Positions 17,006-26,265 of a stretch of DNA of 64,000 nt are shown one piece after another. The stretch is from Nitrosococcus halophilus Nc 4. GTDB lineage: Bacteria > Pseudomonadota > Gammaproteobacteria > Nitrosococcales > Nitrosococcaceae. Each line of letters begins with the position of its first letter. Position 1 is the first letter of the stretch. The stretch is taken from the NCBI RefSeq assembly GCF_000024725.1, contig NC_013960.1, forward strand, positions 3,148,001 through 3,212,000. Reading direction: 5' to 3'. The translations under genes and the position numbers were made by a program. The notes under the pieces are model-generated. The model made no database searches. It saw only the letters and a list, made by a program, of their open reading frames with translations, and had not been told where the DNA came from.

Positions 17006-18943
17006 ATGCAAGAAGTTACGGTGCCACCACCTCAGCTTACTATCAAAGCGATAGTGCTGGGCGTCCTGCTGGCAGCGCTCCTTGCGGGGGCGAATGCATA
17101 TCTGGGGCTATTTGCTGGCATGACCGTCTCGGCTTCAATCCCCGCAGCGGTCATCTCCATGGGGGTGCTGAGTTTGTTCCGCCGCTCCAATATTTTGGAG
17201 AACAATATTGTCCAAACGGGAGCTTCAGCCGGCGAGTCCCTAGCTGCCGGGGTGATCTTCACCCTTCCGGCACTGGTGATCATGAACTATTGGCCTGCTT
17301 TCGATTACGGGTGGGTGCTGGTAATCGCCGGCCTAGGCGGGTTGTTGGGAGTGCTATTCACCATTCCCTTGCGCCGTTCCCTCATTGTGGAGGAAGGACT
17401 CACCTTCCCAGAAGGTATTGCCACAGCGGAAGTATTGCGGGTCGGTGAGAATCCAAAACGGGGTCTCGGCTACCTCATGGGGGCTGCCCTAGCCGGTGGG
17501 TTGACCAAGTTGGCGGAGACGGGATTGGGGCTTTGGAATAGTGTGGCCCAGACAGGGGCCTACATGGGCAAAGCCGCTGTTTATGGAGGGGCTAATCTTT
17601 CCCCCGCTTTACTCAGCGTAGGCTATATTGTGGGCATCAATATTGCTGGGTTGGTTTTCGCCGGTGGCGTTATTGCCTGGTGCCTAGCTATCCCCCTGTA
17701 TAGCGCCTTCTTTCTCGAAGCCCACCCAGAGTTGGCAGCCCTGGCCGCCAAAGGCGTTTCGGCCGTTGATCTGGCCTATGCTATCTGGTCGGCTGAAGTG
17801 CGCTATCTGGGGGTGGGAGCAATGCTGGTGGGTGGGCTCTGGGCATTATTTTCCATGCGTCGCTCCTTGGTCACGGCTCTTCAAGGGGGGCTGCGCCAAT
17901 ATACAGGGCATAGAGACAAGGTTTTATCCCCTGCCGAGCGGGATACCCCTATGAAGTGGGTGCTTCAGGGTATCCTACTGCTCTTAGTGCCTCTCTTTTT
18001 TCTCTACCATAGCATCCATAGCCAGGTGACTTTGGGTATTAGTCTGACCATGACCCTGGTCATGGTGATTGCCGGTTTTCTCTTTGCCTCCGTAGCGGCC
18101 TACATGGCCGGTTTGGTAGGTTCATCCAACAATCCTATCTCCGGCGTAACCATTGCTACTATCCTCTTTTCCTCCCTGGCACTACTATGGCTCATGGGTT
18201 CGGAAACAGCGATAGGCCCCATGGCGGCTATCCTGATTGGCGCGGTAGTGGCTTGTGCTGCTGCTATTGCGGGGGACAATATGCAGGATCTGAAGGCGGG
18301 TTATCTGGTGGGGGCAACCCCCTGGAAACAGCAACTCATGCAGGGGATAGGCGTCCTTTCCTCGGCTCTGGTCATGGCGCCCATCTTAAATTTACTGCTC
18401 AAAGCCTATGGTATGGGGGTTCCGACACCTGAGCACCCCAACCCCCTGTTAGCTCCCCAGGCGACTTTGATGGCTTCAGTAGCGGAGGGCGTTTTCGGTG
18501 CTGATCTTCCCTGGAAGATGGTAGGGTTAGGGGCGTTAATGGGAGGAGCCATTATTGGGATGGATAGTTGGCTTAGCGCCCGTGGTTCATCTTGGCGGGC
18601 ACCGGTACTAGCCGTAGCAGTAGGCGTCTACCTGCCATTAAATTTGTCCGTACCGATTTTTATCGGTGGGCTGATCGCCAAGGCGGCTGAGAGGGTTCGC
18701 CATCGCCTTGGCGATCCGCAGCATAGGGAGCGCCATCGGCGTTATGGTTTGTTGGTGGCTGCAGGTTTAATCACTGGCGAAGCGTTGGCCGGTATTTTGA
18801 TGGCAATTCCCATTGTAATCACGGGCGACCGTGAAGTGTTGGCATTGGCCCAGGCCCCCTGGGGGGGGCTTCCTGGGCTGGTGGTGGTGGGAGTTATTGC
18901 CTGGGGGTTATATCGTGCAGCCTGCGGTGGTCTCGGAAAATAA
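17006..18943 (+). CDS. OPT-family oligopeptide/metal-chelate transporter
   Basis: 645 aa from ATG 17006, with aaggag 9 nt upstream; a TTG at 16985 also has a ribosome site and would add seven residues. About 14-16 membrane segments are visible. Family hallmarks are the N-terminal AGANAYLGLFAGMTVSASIP, NILENNIVQTGASAGES, the LTFPEGIATAEVLRVG loop and GLVGSSNNPISGVT. Bacterial OPT proteins import peptides or metal chelates across the inner membrane by proton symport; the substrate here is not known. The stop overlaps the following start by one base, so it is coupled to the ceramidase-like gene. Confidence 0.9.
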   Translation: MQEVTVPPPQLTIKAIVLGVLLAALLAGANAYLGLFAGMTVSASIPAAVISMGVLSLFRRSNILENNIVQTGASAGESLAAGVIFTLPALVIMNYWPAFDYGWVLVIAGLGGLLGVLFTIPLRRSLIVEEGLTFPEGIATAEVLRVGENPKRGLGYLMGAALAGGLTKLAETGLGLWNSVAQTGAYMGKAAVYGGANLSPALLSVGYIVGINIAGLVFAGGVIAWCLAIPLYSAFFLEAHPELAALAAKGVSAVDLAYAIWSAEVRYLGVGAMLVGGLWALFSMRRSLVTALQGGLRQYTGHRDKVLSPAERDTPMKWVLQGILLLLVPLFFLYHSIHSQVTLGISLTMTLVMVIAGFLFASVAAYMAGLVGSSNNPISGVTIATILFSSLALLWLMGSETAIGPMAAILIGAVVACAAAIAGDNMQDLKAGYLVGATPWKQQLMQGIGVLSSALVMAPILNLLLKAYGMGVPTPEHPNPLLAPQATLMASVAEGVFGADLPWKMVGLGALMGGAIIGMDSWLSARGSSWRAPVLAVAVGVYLPLNLSVPIFIGGLIAKAAERVRHRLGDPQHRERHRRYGLLVAAGLITGEALAGILMAIPIVITGDREVLALAQAPWGGLPGLVVVGVIAWGLYRAACGGLGK

Positions 18944-19728
18944 TGCTCTCCCATCTGCAAATCCGAATTCTCTGGCTACTAGGGATAGTGGTGATCTGCG
19001 GCCTGGGAATATTGCTTTTGGACCCTATCCCTCAGGACCCAAACTATCACCGCTTTGCGGATGATCGTCCTTATTTCGGGATTCCCCATTTTTTAAATGT
19101 GATCTCTAATTTTCCCTTGATGCTTGTTGGCATTGTCGGTTTGGGATGGGCTCTTAAGGTTAGAAATGTTGCGCCGGATCCCTTGCTGCTTTTGCCATAT
19201 GGAATCTTTTTCGCGGGTGTTTTTTTGACAGGCGTTGGATCCTGTTACTATCACGTTTTTCCTGACAATAAAACCCTGGTTTGGGATCGTTATCCTATGA
19301 CTTTGGCCTTTATGGCCCTTTTTAGCGCTATCTTAATGGAACATGTGAGTCGCAAGGGGGGAATGATTTTACTGCCTGGGCTTTTGCTGTTGGGTTTTTT
19401 CAGCGTTTGGTATTGGGGGCATACTGAGCGCTTGGACCTGGGGGATCTCCGTCTTTATGGAGGAGTCCAGTTTGTACCGCTACTGCTTATCCCCTTTATC
19501 CTCGCTTGGTTTCGTTCCGGTTATAGTAAGCGCCACTACTTCTTTTATGCCCTCGGCTTCTATGGCCTAGCAAAAGTATTGGAGCATTTTGATAGGGAGA
19601 TTTTTCAAGCAACCGGAGTTGTCAGTGGCCACTCCCTTAAGCATCTAGCGGCGGCATTGGCTGCCTTCGTTATCCTATTCATGCTCTGCCATAGGCAATC
19701 TCAAGAAAAGCCGGGCGGAATATTATAA
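18943..19728 (+). CDS. Ceramidase-like integral membrane hydrolase (CREST superfamily)
   Basis: 261 aa with about seven membrane segments. The central motif GVGSCYYHVFPDNKTLVWDR and the later VSGHSLKHLAAALAAF provide Ser, His, Asp and His residues in the arrangement of the CREST superfamily (alkaline ceramidases, PAQR receptors and Per1), whose members use a zinc site to hydrolyse amides in lipids. The substrate in a bacterium that may lack ceramide is uncertain; other acyl-amide lipids are possible. The start codon overlaps the OPT transporter stop (TAATG), implying joint translation. Confidence 0.8.
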   Translation: MLSHLQIRILWLLGIVVICGLGILLLDPIPQDPNYHRFADDRPYFGIPHFLNVISNFPLMLVGIVGLGWALKVRNVAPDPLLLLPYGIFFAGVFLTGVGSCYYHVFPDNKTLVWDRYPMTLAFMALFSAILMEHVSRKGGMILLPGLLLLGFFSVWYWGHTERLDLGDLRLYGGVQFVPLLLIPFILAWFRSGYSKRHYFFYALGFYGLAKVLEHFDREIFQATGVVSGHSLKHLAAALAAFVILFMLCHRQSQEKPGGIL

Positions 19729-19763
19729 ACTGTAGGTTTCAATCCTTCTTTGGGGGAGTCCCT

Positions 19764-20249
19764 GTGAAGGCCCCAAAAATCGCTGCTCATGCTCTCTTTG
19801 CCGTCTTGGTTGTTTTTGGGTTCCCAACGGTGCCCATTGCGGTAGCGGATATTACCGGCTATGCGCTGGTGCAAGATGACGGTTCGCTGAAAGTAGGCAG
19901 ACGGATCATTCATCTCTATGGCATTTACATTCCCCAGACCCCCGTGACCTGCCGCTCATTTTTGCAGCCTAGACGTTGTGCGCCACGGGCAGCCTTGGCG
20001 CTAGATTTCAAGATTCAGGGGTTTGTCCATTGTGAGGAGAGAGAAATCAATCAAGATGGCAGTATCAGCGCCGTTTGCCATGCCGATTATACCTCGGTTT
20101 CCATGGGGGTCGATTTGGCTGCTTACCTGTTAGAGCAGGGTTGGGCAGTGGCCTTGCCTGATGCCCCCTTTGAATATCATGTGCTTGAGAAAATCGCGCG
20201 GCATAAAGGCTTTGGAATATGGGGGTTTTCCGAGATGATCATTCGGTAA
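19764..20249 (+). CDS. Exported nuclease-fold (SNase-like) protein, catalytic residues altered
   Basis: 161 aa from a GTG start after a GGGGGAG ribosome site. It has a signal peptide (AHALFAVLVVFGFPTVPIAVA). The remaining region follows the staphylococcal-nuclease OB-fold: an early strand pair ending IIHLYGIYIPQT, a central cysteine-containing part, and the typical LAAYLLEQGWAVALP followed by AR-KGFGIWG. In active thermonucleases the first loop reads like R-L-x-G-I-D-A-P-E. Here Arg is His, Asp is Tyr and Glu is Gln, so calcium-dependent nuclease activity is unlikely. It may be a binding protein. Four cysteines suggest disulfides in the periplasm. Confidence 0.7.
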   Translation: MKAPKIAAHALFAVLVVFGFPTVPIAVADITGYALVQDDGSLKVGRRIIHLYGIYIPQTPVTCRSFLQPRRCAPRAALALDFKIQGFVHCEEREINQDGSISAVCHADYTSVSMGVDLAAYLLEQGWAVALPDAPFEYHVLEKIARHKGFGIWGFSEMIIR

Positions 20250-20274
20250 TCCTGCTAAAGTAAAGCCCCTGGGG

Positions 20275-21501
20275 GTGTCAGTGACAATTTTGGTGATTAA
20301 TTCTGGAAGTTCATCGATTAAGTACCAGCTTTTTAAAGGGAACTCAGCTCTTGCAGGGGGAATTGTAGAGCGTATTGGGGAGCCGAAAAGTCGCTTCGTT
20401 CATCGTTTGTTCCAGAGTCGACAAACAATTGAAGAGACTATTTCTGAAGAGCCTGTCTCGAATCATGGGGAGGGAATGAGTCGGATCTTTACGGCCCTCA
20501 TGGAATCCGGTTGTTTGCAGCATGAAGCAGACTTATTAGGCATCGGTCATCGGATCGTCCATGGCGGAGAAGCCTTCAAAGAGCCTACTTTAATCGATGA
20601 TCAAGTGTTGACTAGGATTGCTGAAATTATTCCCTTGGCGCCTTTGCACAATCCTGCCAACCTCAAAGGTATCCAAGTGGCGCTGGAGATCTGCCCTCAT
20701 GTGCCCCAGGTGGCGGTATTTGATACGGCGTTCCACCAAACTTTGCCTCCCCCCGTTTTCCATTATCCCTTGCCCTATTGCTGGTATAAAACCCACCATG
20801 TTCGCCGCTATGGATTTCATGGTACTTCCCATCACTATGTTTCCAAACAGGCTGCCGCCTATTTAAAGCAGCCCCTTGAAACACTCCATTTGATCACGTT
20901 ACATCTTGGCAATGGGGCCAGTGCGACGGCGATTAAAGCCGGCAAAAGCATGGATACCTCCATGGGAATGACCCCCCTTGAAGGGTTGATGATGGGGACC
21001 CGCTGTGGCGATATTGATCCTTCCCTCCCCTTATACCTGACCCAGGCCTTGGGAAAATCTCCAGAGGAACTGGATTCGCTACTCAATAGGGAAAGTGGCC
21101 TAAAAGGAATCTGCGGCACCAACGATATGCGGCAGGTCCATGCCTTAGCTAAAGCGGGCGACCCCCTAGCCAGTTTGGCCATAGAGATGTATTGTTACCG
21201 GATAAAAAAATATATTGGCGCCTATTATGCGGTGCTAGGGCGTCTCGATGCCCTGATTTTTACGGGGGGTATTGGCGAAAATGACGCTCTGATTAGGAAT
21301 CATGTCTGTGCTGGGCTTGCCCATCTAGGCATTGTGATTGACCATAAGAAAAATCAAACGGCAGGCCATGACATTTTTGCTATTCAAGGGGAAGGGGGAG
21401 CGGTGACCGTGCTTGTGATTCCTACCGATGAAGAATTGGAAATTGCTCAGCAAACCCTTGCCCTTATTCAAAACCAAAAATGCTTAGACGCCCATTCCTA
21501 A
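20275..21501 (+). CDS. ackA: Acetate kinase
   Basis: 408 aa. It interconverts acetate plus ATP and acetyl phosphate plus ADP in the cytoplasm. All family blocks are present: NSGSSSIKY at the N-terminus, GHRIVHGGE, FDTAFHQT, RYGFHGTSHHY, HLGNGASATAI, GMTPLEGLMMGTR and FTGGIGEN. The start may be GTG 20275 or GTG 20281; the GGGGG just before favours the second by spacing, a two-residue difference. No pta gene is adjacent. It lies at the head of the glycogen/trehalose region and could work with phosphoketolase-derived acetyl phosphate encoded elsewhere, which is inference. Confidence 0.96.
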   Translation: MSVTILVINSGSSSIKYQLFKGNSALAGGIVERIGEPKSRFVHRLFQSRQTIEETISEEPVSNHGEGMSRIFTALMESGCLQHEADLLGIGHRIVHGGEAFKEPTLIDDQVLTRIAEIIPLAPLHNPANLKGIQVALEICPHVPQVAVFDTAFHQTLPPPVFHYPLPYCWYKTHHVRRYGFHGTSHHYVSKQAAAYLKQPLETLHLITLHLGNGASATAIKAGKSMDTSMGMTPLEGLMMGTRCGDIDPSLPLYLTQALGKSPEELDSLLNRESGLKGICGTNDMRQVHALAKAGDPLASLAIEMYCYRIKKYIGAYYAVLGRLDALIFTGGIGENDALIRNHVCAGLAHLGIVIDHKKNQTAGHDIFAIQGEGGAVTVLVIPTDEELEIAQQTLALIQNQKCLDAHS

Positions 21502-21540
21502 GGCGTATTTTGGGCCTTTTAACTCATCTTAGGATAAGCT

Positions 21541-23679
21541 TTGGTGCCCCAAAGTACGTGGACGACTGATAACGCCTCTTCCCAAGGCGCTCACATCGGT
21601 CCCGGCAATCCTTTACCTTTAGGGGCTTGGCCTAGGAATGGGGGAGTGAATTTTGCGTTATTTAGCCGTCATGCTACCGCCGTCCAATTAGAGCTCTATT
21701 ATACTCTCCTTGACCATTATCCCTTTTTGAGGGTGCCACTAGATGCTGCAAATCACCGTACCGGCGATATTTGGCATGTGTGGGTGAGTGGGGTAGAGGT
21801 GGGATATTGTTATGGTTACCGAGTATCAGGCCCCTACGATCCCAAGCGAGGTCACCGTTTTAATCCCCGGCGTTTATTGCTAGACCCCTATGCTATTGCT
21901 ATTGCCGGCGCTTCGCATTTGGATTTCGGCCATGCGCGAGGTTATGATCCCGCCTCACCAAAGCAAGATCTTACCCCCTCTCAGGAAGACAATGCGCCTG
22001 ACACGGCTAAGGCGATTTTAGTCGATTCCCATTATGAGTGGGAGGGTGATCGGCCTCGCCGCCGCCCTTGGCGAGAGACCATTATTTACGAGACCCATGT
22101 GCGCGGGTTTACTGTCCACCCTTCTTCGGGAGTGGAGCATCCTGGCACCTACCGAGGCCTTATTGAGAAAATTCCTTACCTTAAAGATCTCGGTATTACC
22201 GCAGTGGAGCTGCTGCCGGTACAAGAGTTTAACGAGAACGAAAATATTCGCTTAAATCCCCTTACTGGAGAACGACTACGTAATTACTGGGGATACAGTA
22301 CTATTAATTTCTTCGCCCCTAAAAAGTCTTATTCCTGTATGGAATATCCCGGCAATCAAGTGGCGGAATTCCGGGATATGGTCCGGGCTCTCCATGAAGC
22401 GGGCATTGAGGTTATCTTAGATGTGGTGTTTAACCACACCGCCGAAGGAAATGAGTTGGGGCCCACCCTGAGTTTCCGGGGATTGGATAATACCATTTAT
22501 TATCTTCTGGGAGAGGATAAGCGCTATTACCGGAACTATACGGGGTGTGGTAATACGGTGAATTGTAATCATCCCGTGGTGCGGGATTTCATCCAAGATT
22601 GCTTGCGTTACTGGGCCATTGAGATGCACGTGGACGGATTCCGTTTTGACCTGGCCTCGGTGTTGGGACGGGATAAGGCTGGGCACCTATTGCCAAATCC
22701 CCCCTTGTTGGAACATATCGCCGAAGATCCTATTTTGCGAGATGTCAAATTGATTGCTGAGGCTTGGGACGCTGGGGGGGCCTATCAGGTGGGGAGTTTC
22801 CCCGGTCGGCGCTGGTCGGAATGGAACGGGCGGTACCGTGACGACGTGCGACGCTACTGGCGTGGAGATGGGGGGATGAGGGGCATTTTCGCTTCCCGAC
22901 TCACCGGGAGTGCAGATATTTATCAGCATTCCGGAAAACAGCCTATCAATAGCATTAATTTTGTGACTTGTCATGACGGATTTACCCTTAATGACTTGGT
23001 CAGTTATCGCCATAAGCACAATGAAGCGAATGGCGAAGATAACCGGGATGGCAGCGACGCCGATTTTAGCTGTAATTATGGGGTGGAAGGCTATACGGAT
23101 GATCCCCACATTAATGGAGTACGGCTTCGCCAGATCAAAAACTTTCTTGCTACCTTAATGCTCTCGCGGGGAGTTCCCATGTTGCTGGGAGGGGATGAGT
23201 TTCGTCGCAGCCAAAGAGGTAATAATAATGCCTACTGTCAGGATAACGAAATCTCCTGGTATAACTGGCATCAATTGAGTCAGGAACAGGAAATCTATCG
23301 TTTTACCCGGGAGATGATTGCCCTTAGGAAACGCTATGCGGTGTTCTCTGAGGTGCGCTTTTATACGCCCCAGGAGGTGAGTTGGTTTGACTTAGAGGGA
23401 CAATCTCCAGATTGGCATGCCCCTGAGGGGACACTGGGGTGCCTAATTCGAAAAGCAACCCGCCATGGAGCATTATGCTTGCTCTTTAACCCTCAAGCCC
23501 ATGAGGTGATTTTTAAGTTGCCTGAATTCACTGGCCATTGCTGGCAAATACTGGTGAATACGGCGGCGCCCACGCCCATGGATATTAGCGTTTCCCATGG
23601 GGTGACGCCTTTGCCCCATCCAAGACATTGCCGACTTGAGGCCCATACCCTAATGGTATTGCGGGAAGCCTCTATCTGA
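21541..23679 (+). CDS. glgX: Glycogen debranching enzyme (isoamylase type, GH13)
   Basis: 712 aa. It cleaves alpha-1,6 branches of glycogen limit dextrin. The N-terminal CBM48 domain (PLPLGAWPRNGGVNFALFSRHA) precedes a GH13 barrel with DVVFNHTAEG, DGFRFDLASVLGRD (nucleophile Asp370), LIAEAWDAGG (acid Glu407) and VTCHDGFTLNDLVSY (Asp479). It starts at TTG 21541 or GTG 21544. It is 14 nt upstream of glgP, with which it should act: the phosphorylase shortens outer chains and GlgX removes the stubs. The released maltotetraose-size chains are also substrates for the trehalose enzymes encoded downstream. Confidence 0.95.
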   Translation: MVPQSTWTTDNASSQGAHIGPGNPLPLGAWPRNGGVNFALFSRHATAVQLELYYTLLDHYPFLRVPLDAANHRTGDIWHVWVSGVEVGYCYGYRVSGPYDPKRGHRFNPRRLLLDPYAIAIAGASHLDFGHARGYDPASPKQDLTPSQEDNAPDTAKAILVDSHYEWEGDRPRRRPWRETIIYETHVRGFTVHPSSGVEHPGTYRGLIEKIPYLKDLGITAVELLPVQEFNENENIRLNPLTGERLRNYWGYSTINFFAPKKSYSCMEYPGNQVAEFRDMVRALHEAGIEVILDVVFNHTAEGNELGPTLSFRGLDNTIYYLLGEDKRYYRNYTGCGNTVNCNHPVVRDFIQDCLRYWAIEMHVDGFRFDLASVLGRDKAGHLLPNPPLLEHIAEDPILRDVKLIAEAWDAGGAYQVGSFPGRRWSEWNGRYRDDVRRYWRGDGGMRGIFASRLTGSADIYQHSGKQPINSINFVTCHDGFTLNDLVSYRHKHNEANGEDNRDGSDADFSCNYGVEGYTDDPHINGVRLRQIKNFLATLMLSRGVPMLLGGDEFRRSQRGNNNAYCQDNEISWYNWHQLSQEQEIYRFTREMIALRKRYAVFSEVRFYTPQEVSWFDLEGQSPDWHAPEGTLGCLIRKATRHGALCLLFNPQAHEVIFKLPEFTGHCWQILVNTAAPTPMDISVSHGVTPLPHPRHCRLEAHTLMVLREASI

Positions 23680-23693
23680 GAAGGAGTCTATTT

Positions 23694-26222
23694 TTGGTTT
23701 ACCCTTTTTCTATCAGGTCGTTACCAGAAGAACTTAAGCCCCTGCAAGAGATAGCGCTGGATTTGCGTTGGACCTGGAGCCACGCCGGAGACGCCCTGTG
23801 GAAATCCTTAGCCCCTGAAGTTTGGGGGCGGACTAAAAACCCGTGGCTTATTTTGCAAAATCTATCCCAGGATCGCCTTTCTCAACTGGCGAAGAATGCT
23901 AAATTCAAAGCTCACCTCCAGGAATTGATGGAAGATCGGCAGTGTTATATGGAGAGCCAGGGGTGGTTCAGGGAAACCCATGGGGATAAGGCGCTACGGG
24001 GGGTCGCCTATTTTAGCATGGAATTCGGGGTAGGCGAGGCCCTACCTCTTTATGCGGGGGGGTTGGGAGTTTTGGCAGGAGATTACCTCAAAACTGCCAG
24101 TGACCTCGGCGTTCCCGTGGTGGGGGTCGGGTTGCTATTCCAGGAGGGGTATTTTCGGCAAATTTTGGGCAGTGATGGCTGGCAGCAAGAAAGTTATCCC
24201 TATAACGATCCGGCTAGTCTACCCCTGGAGCCAGTGTTAGCCGATGGGGGGCGACTCCATATTAGCCTAGATCTCCCTGGGCGTACCTTGCTATTACGGG
24301 TATGGCGGGCTCAAGTGGGCAAAGTTCCCCTCTATCTCTTGGATAGCAATGATCCGCTGAATACGCCAACCGACCGAGGGATTACCACCATCCTCTACGG
24401 CGGAGGGCCAGAGCGTCGCTTGATGCAGGAAGTCGTGCTTGGCATTGGCGGGTGGCGGTTGTTGGAGGCTCTGAAGCTGCCTATTGATGTCTGTCACCTT
24501 AATGAGGGGCATGCGGCGCTGGTCATCCTAGAGCGGGCCCGCAATTTTAAAGTCCGCAATGGCTTTAATTTCCATGAAGCCTTAATGGCTACTCGGGCAG
24601 GTAATATTTTTACCACCCATACTCCGGTTGCGGCAGGTTTTGACCGTTATAGTCCGGCTTTGTTGAGTAAATATTTTTCCTATATCCATCGATATTTAGA
24701 TGAGCTGGAGATTACGGTTGAGGAGCTATTGGCATTAGGACGCAAGAACCCTAAAGACTCCAATGAACCCTTTAATATGGCCTATTTGGCGCTCCGCGGC
24801 TGCGCCATGGCCAACGGCGTGAGCCATCTGCACGGGGAAGTGAGCCGCAGGATGTTCACCTCCCTCTATCCTCGCTGGCCCCTTGAGGAAGTGCCCGTGG
24901 GGCAGATTACCAATGGCGTTCATGTCCCTAGTTGGGACTCCGTTTGGGCTGATCAAGTTTGGACTGAGGCTTGTGGTAAAGGCCGCTGGATGGGGTCCCT
25001 GGAGGCCCATGGGGAGGCAGTGAAAGGGATTTCTGATCAACAGCTTTGGAGTTTTCAGACCGATGAACGCAAGCAGTTTATTAATGCCGTCAGGGAACGT
25101 TTGGCCAGGCAATTGGGAGAGCAGGGCAGTGATCCGGAAACGCTCGCAGAAGCCAACCGGGTGCTTGATCCTAATGCCTTGACCCTTGGTTTTGCGCGTC
25201 GTTTTACTGAATATAAGCGTCCCACCATGTTGCTTCACGACCCGGAGCGACTGGTTCGCTTGTTGACTCATCCGGAGCGGCCAGTGCAGTTAGTAGTCGC
25301 CGGTAAGGCCCATCCGGAGGATGAGAGGGGCAAGGAGATGGTACAGGCGTGGGTAGCCTTCGTGCAGCGTCCTGAGGTCCGTCAGCGGGCGGTTTTTCTT
25401 CAAGACTATGACATCTCCCTAGCCCAGGAGCTCGTGCAAGGCGTGGATCTGTGGATTAACACTCCCCGTCGTCCTTGGGAAGCTTGTGGGACCAGTGGGA
25501 TGAAGGTCCTGGTCAATGGGGGGCTCAATCTTTCCTCCCTTGATGGCTGGTGGGCTGAGGCTTACCGTCCGGAAGTGGGTTGGGCTTTAGGGGAGGGTGA
25601 AGATGGGGATCCTGAATGCGATGGAATCGAAGCGGAGCGGCTTTATCTGTTGTTGGAAGAAAAGGTGGTCCCTGCTTTTTATGAGCGTAATCGGGAGGGT
25701 ATTCCTGAATCCTGGGTTTCCCGAATCCGAACCAGCATGGCGCACTTAGCTCCCAGCTATAGCAGCAACCGAATGTTGCGGCAATATGTGGAACACCTGT
25801 ACCTTACTGCCGCGGCTGCTTACCAGAAACGCAGTGCTAACGGGGGTAAACTGGCTAAAGAACTGTATCAGTGGCAAGAAGAGCTAAAGCGGCACTGGCA
25901 TGAAATTCACTTTGGTAATCTAGATATTCGCCGGCAGCCGGATGAACAAAATTGGATGTTCGAGTTACAAGTATATTTGGGCGAAGTTTCACCCCAGGGG
26001 GTGCAGGTGCAACTTTATGCTGAACCTAAAAAGCAAGGAGAACCGCCGGTATGTCAGGTCATGGCCCCTAGGAAAGCTATTTCCGGGGCTATCAATGGTT
26101 ATCTTTATCAGGCAGTGGTGCCTAGTAAGCGCCCTGCGGCCGACTATACCCCCCGTATTATTCCTTATCATCCAGAGGCCAAAATCCCGGGGGAAATGAC
26201 CTCTATTCTCTGGCAGCGGTAA
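23694..26222 (+). CDS. glgP: Alpha-glucan (glycogen) phosphorylase, DUF3417-containing type
   Basis: 842 aa from a TTG start with aaggag 7 nt upstream. It releases glucose-1-phosphate from alpha-1,4-glucan using pyridoxal phosphate. The N-terminal part (LRWTWSHAGDALWKSL) is the DUF3417 module of the non-classical, TIGR02094-like phosphorylases. The barrel has AYFSMEFGVGEALPLYAGGLGVLAGD (quoted only in part elsewhere), HLNEGHAAL, and the PLP site ACGTSGMKVLVNGG with Lys604. This type is found beside GlgX or GlgA in many bacteria. It follows glgX by 14 nt, so the two form an operon. Confidence 0.94.
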   Translation: MVYPFSIRSLPEELKPLQEIALDLRWTWSHAGDALWKSLAPEVWGRTKNPWLILQNLSQDRLSQLAKNAKFKAHLQELMEDRQCYMESQGWFRETHGDKALRGVAYFSMEFGVGEALPLYAGGLGVLAGDYLKTASDLGVPVVGVGLLFQEGYFRQILGSDGWQQESYPYNDPASLPLEPVLADGGRLHISLDLPGRTLLLRVWRAQVGKVPLYLLDSNDPLNTPTDRGITTILYGGGPERRLMQEVVLGIGGWRLLEALKLPIDVCHLNEGHAALVILERARNFKVRNGFNFHEALMATRAGNIFTTHTPVAAGFDRYSPALLSKYFSYIHRYLDELEITVEELLALGRKNPKDSNEPFNMAYLALRGCAMANGVSHLHGEVSRRMFTSLYPRWPLEEVPVGQITNGVHVPSWDSVWADQVWTEACGKGRWMGSLEAHGEAVKGISDQQLWSFQTDERKQFINAVRERLARQLGEQGSDPETLAEANRVLDPNALTLGFARRFTEYKRPTMLLHDPERLVRLLTHPERPVQLVVAGKAHPEDERGKEMVQAWVAFVQRPEVRQRAVFLQDYDISLAQELVQGVDLWINTPRRPWEACGTSGMKVLVNGGLNLSSLDGWWAEAYRPEVGWALGEGEDGDPECDGIEAERLYLLLEEKVVPAFYERNREGIPESWVSRIRTSMAHLAPSYSSNRMLRQYVEHLYLTAAAAYQKRSANGGKLAKELYQWQEELKRHWHEIHFGNLDIRRQPDEQNWMFELQVYLGEVSPQGVQVQLYAEPKKQGEPPVCQVMAPRKAISGAINGYLYQAVVPSKRPAADYTPRIIPYHPEAKIPGEMTSILWQR

Positions 26223-26265
26223 GTTGGCCAAATTTCAGAACAATCTTAACTAGTTGATTTAACAC

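Noticed and set aside
24735-25271. Long open frame on the minus strand inside glgP
   Set aside because: It is the complement of a clear phosphorylase gene, has no ribosome site, and shows no recognisable family.
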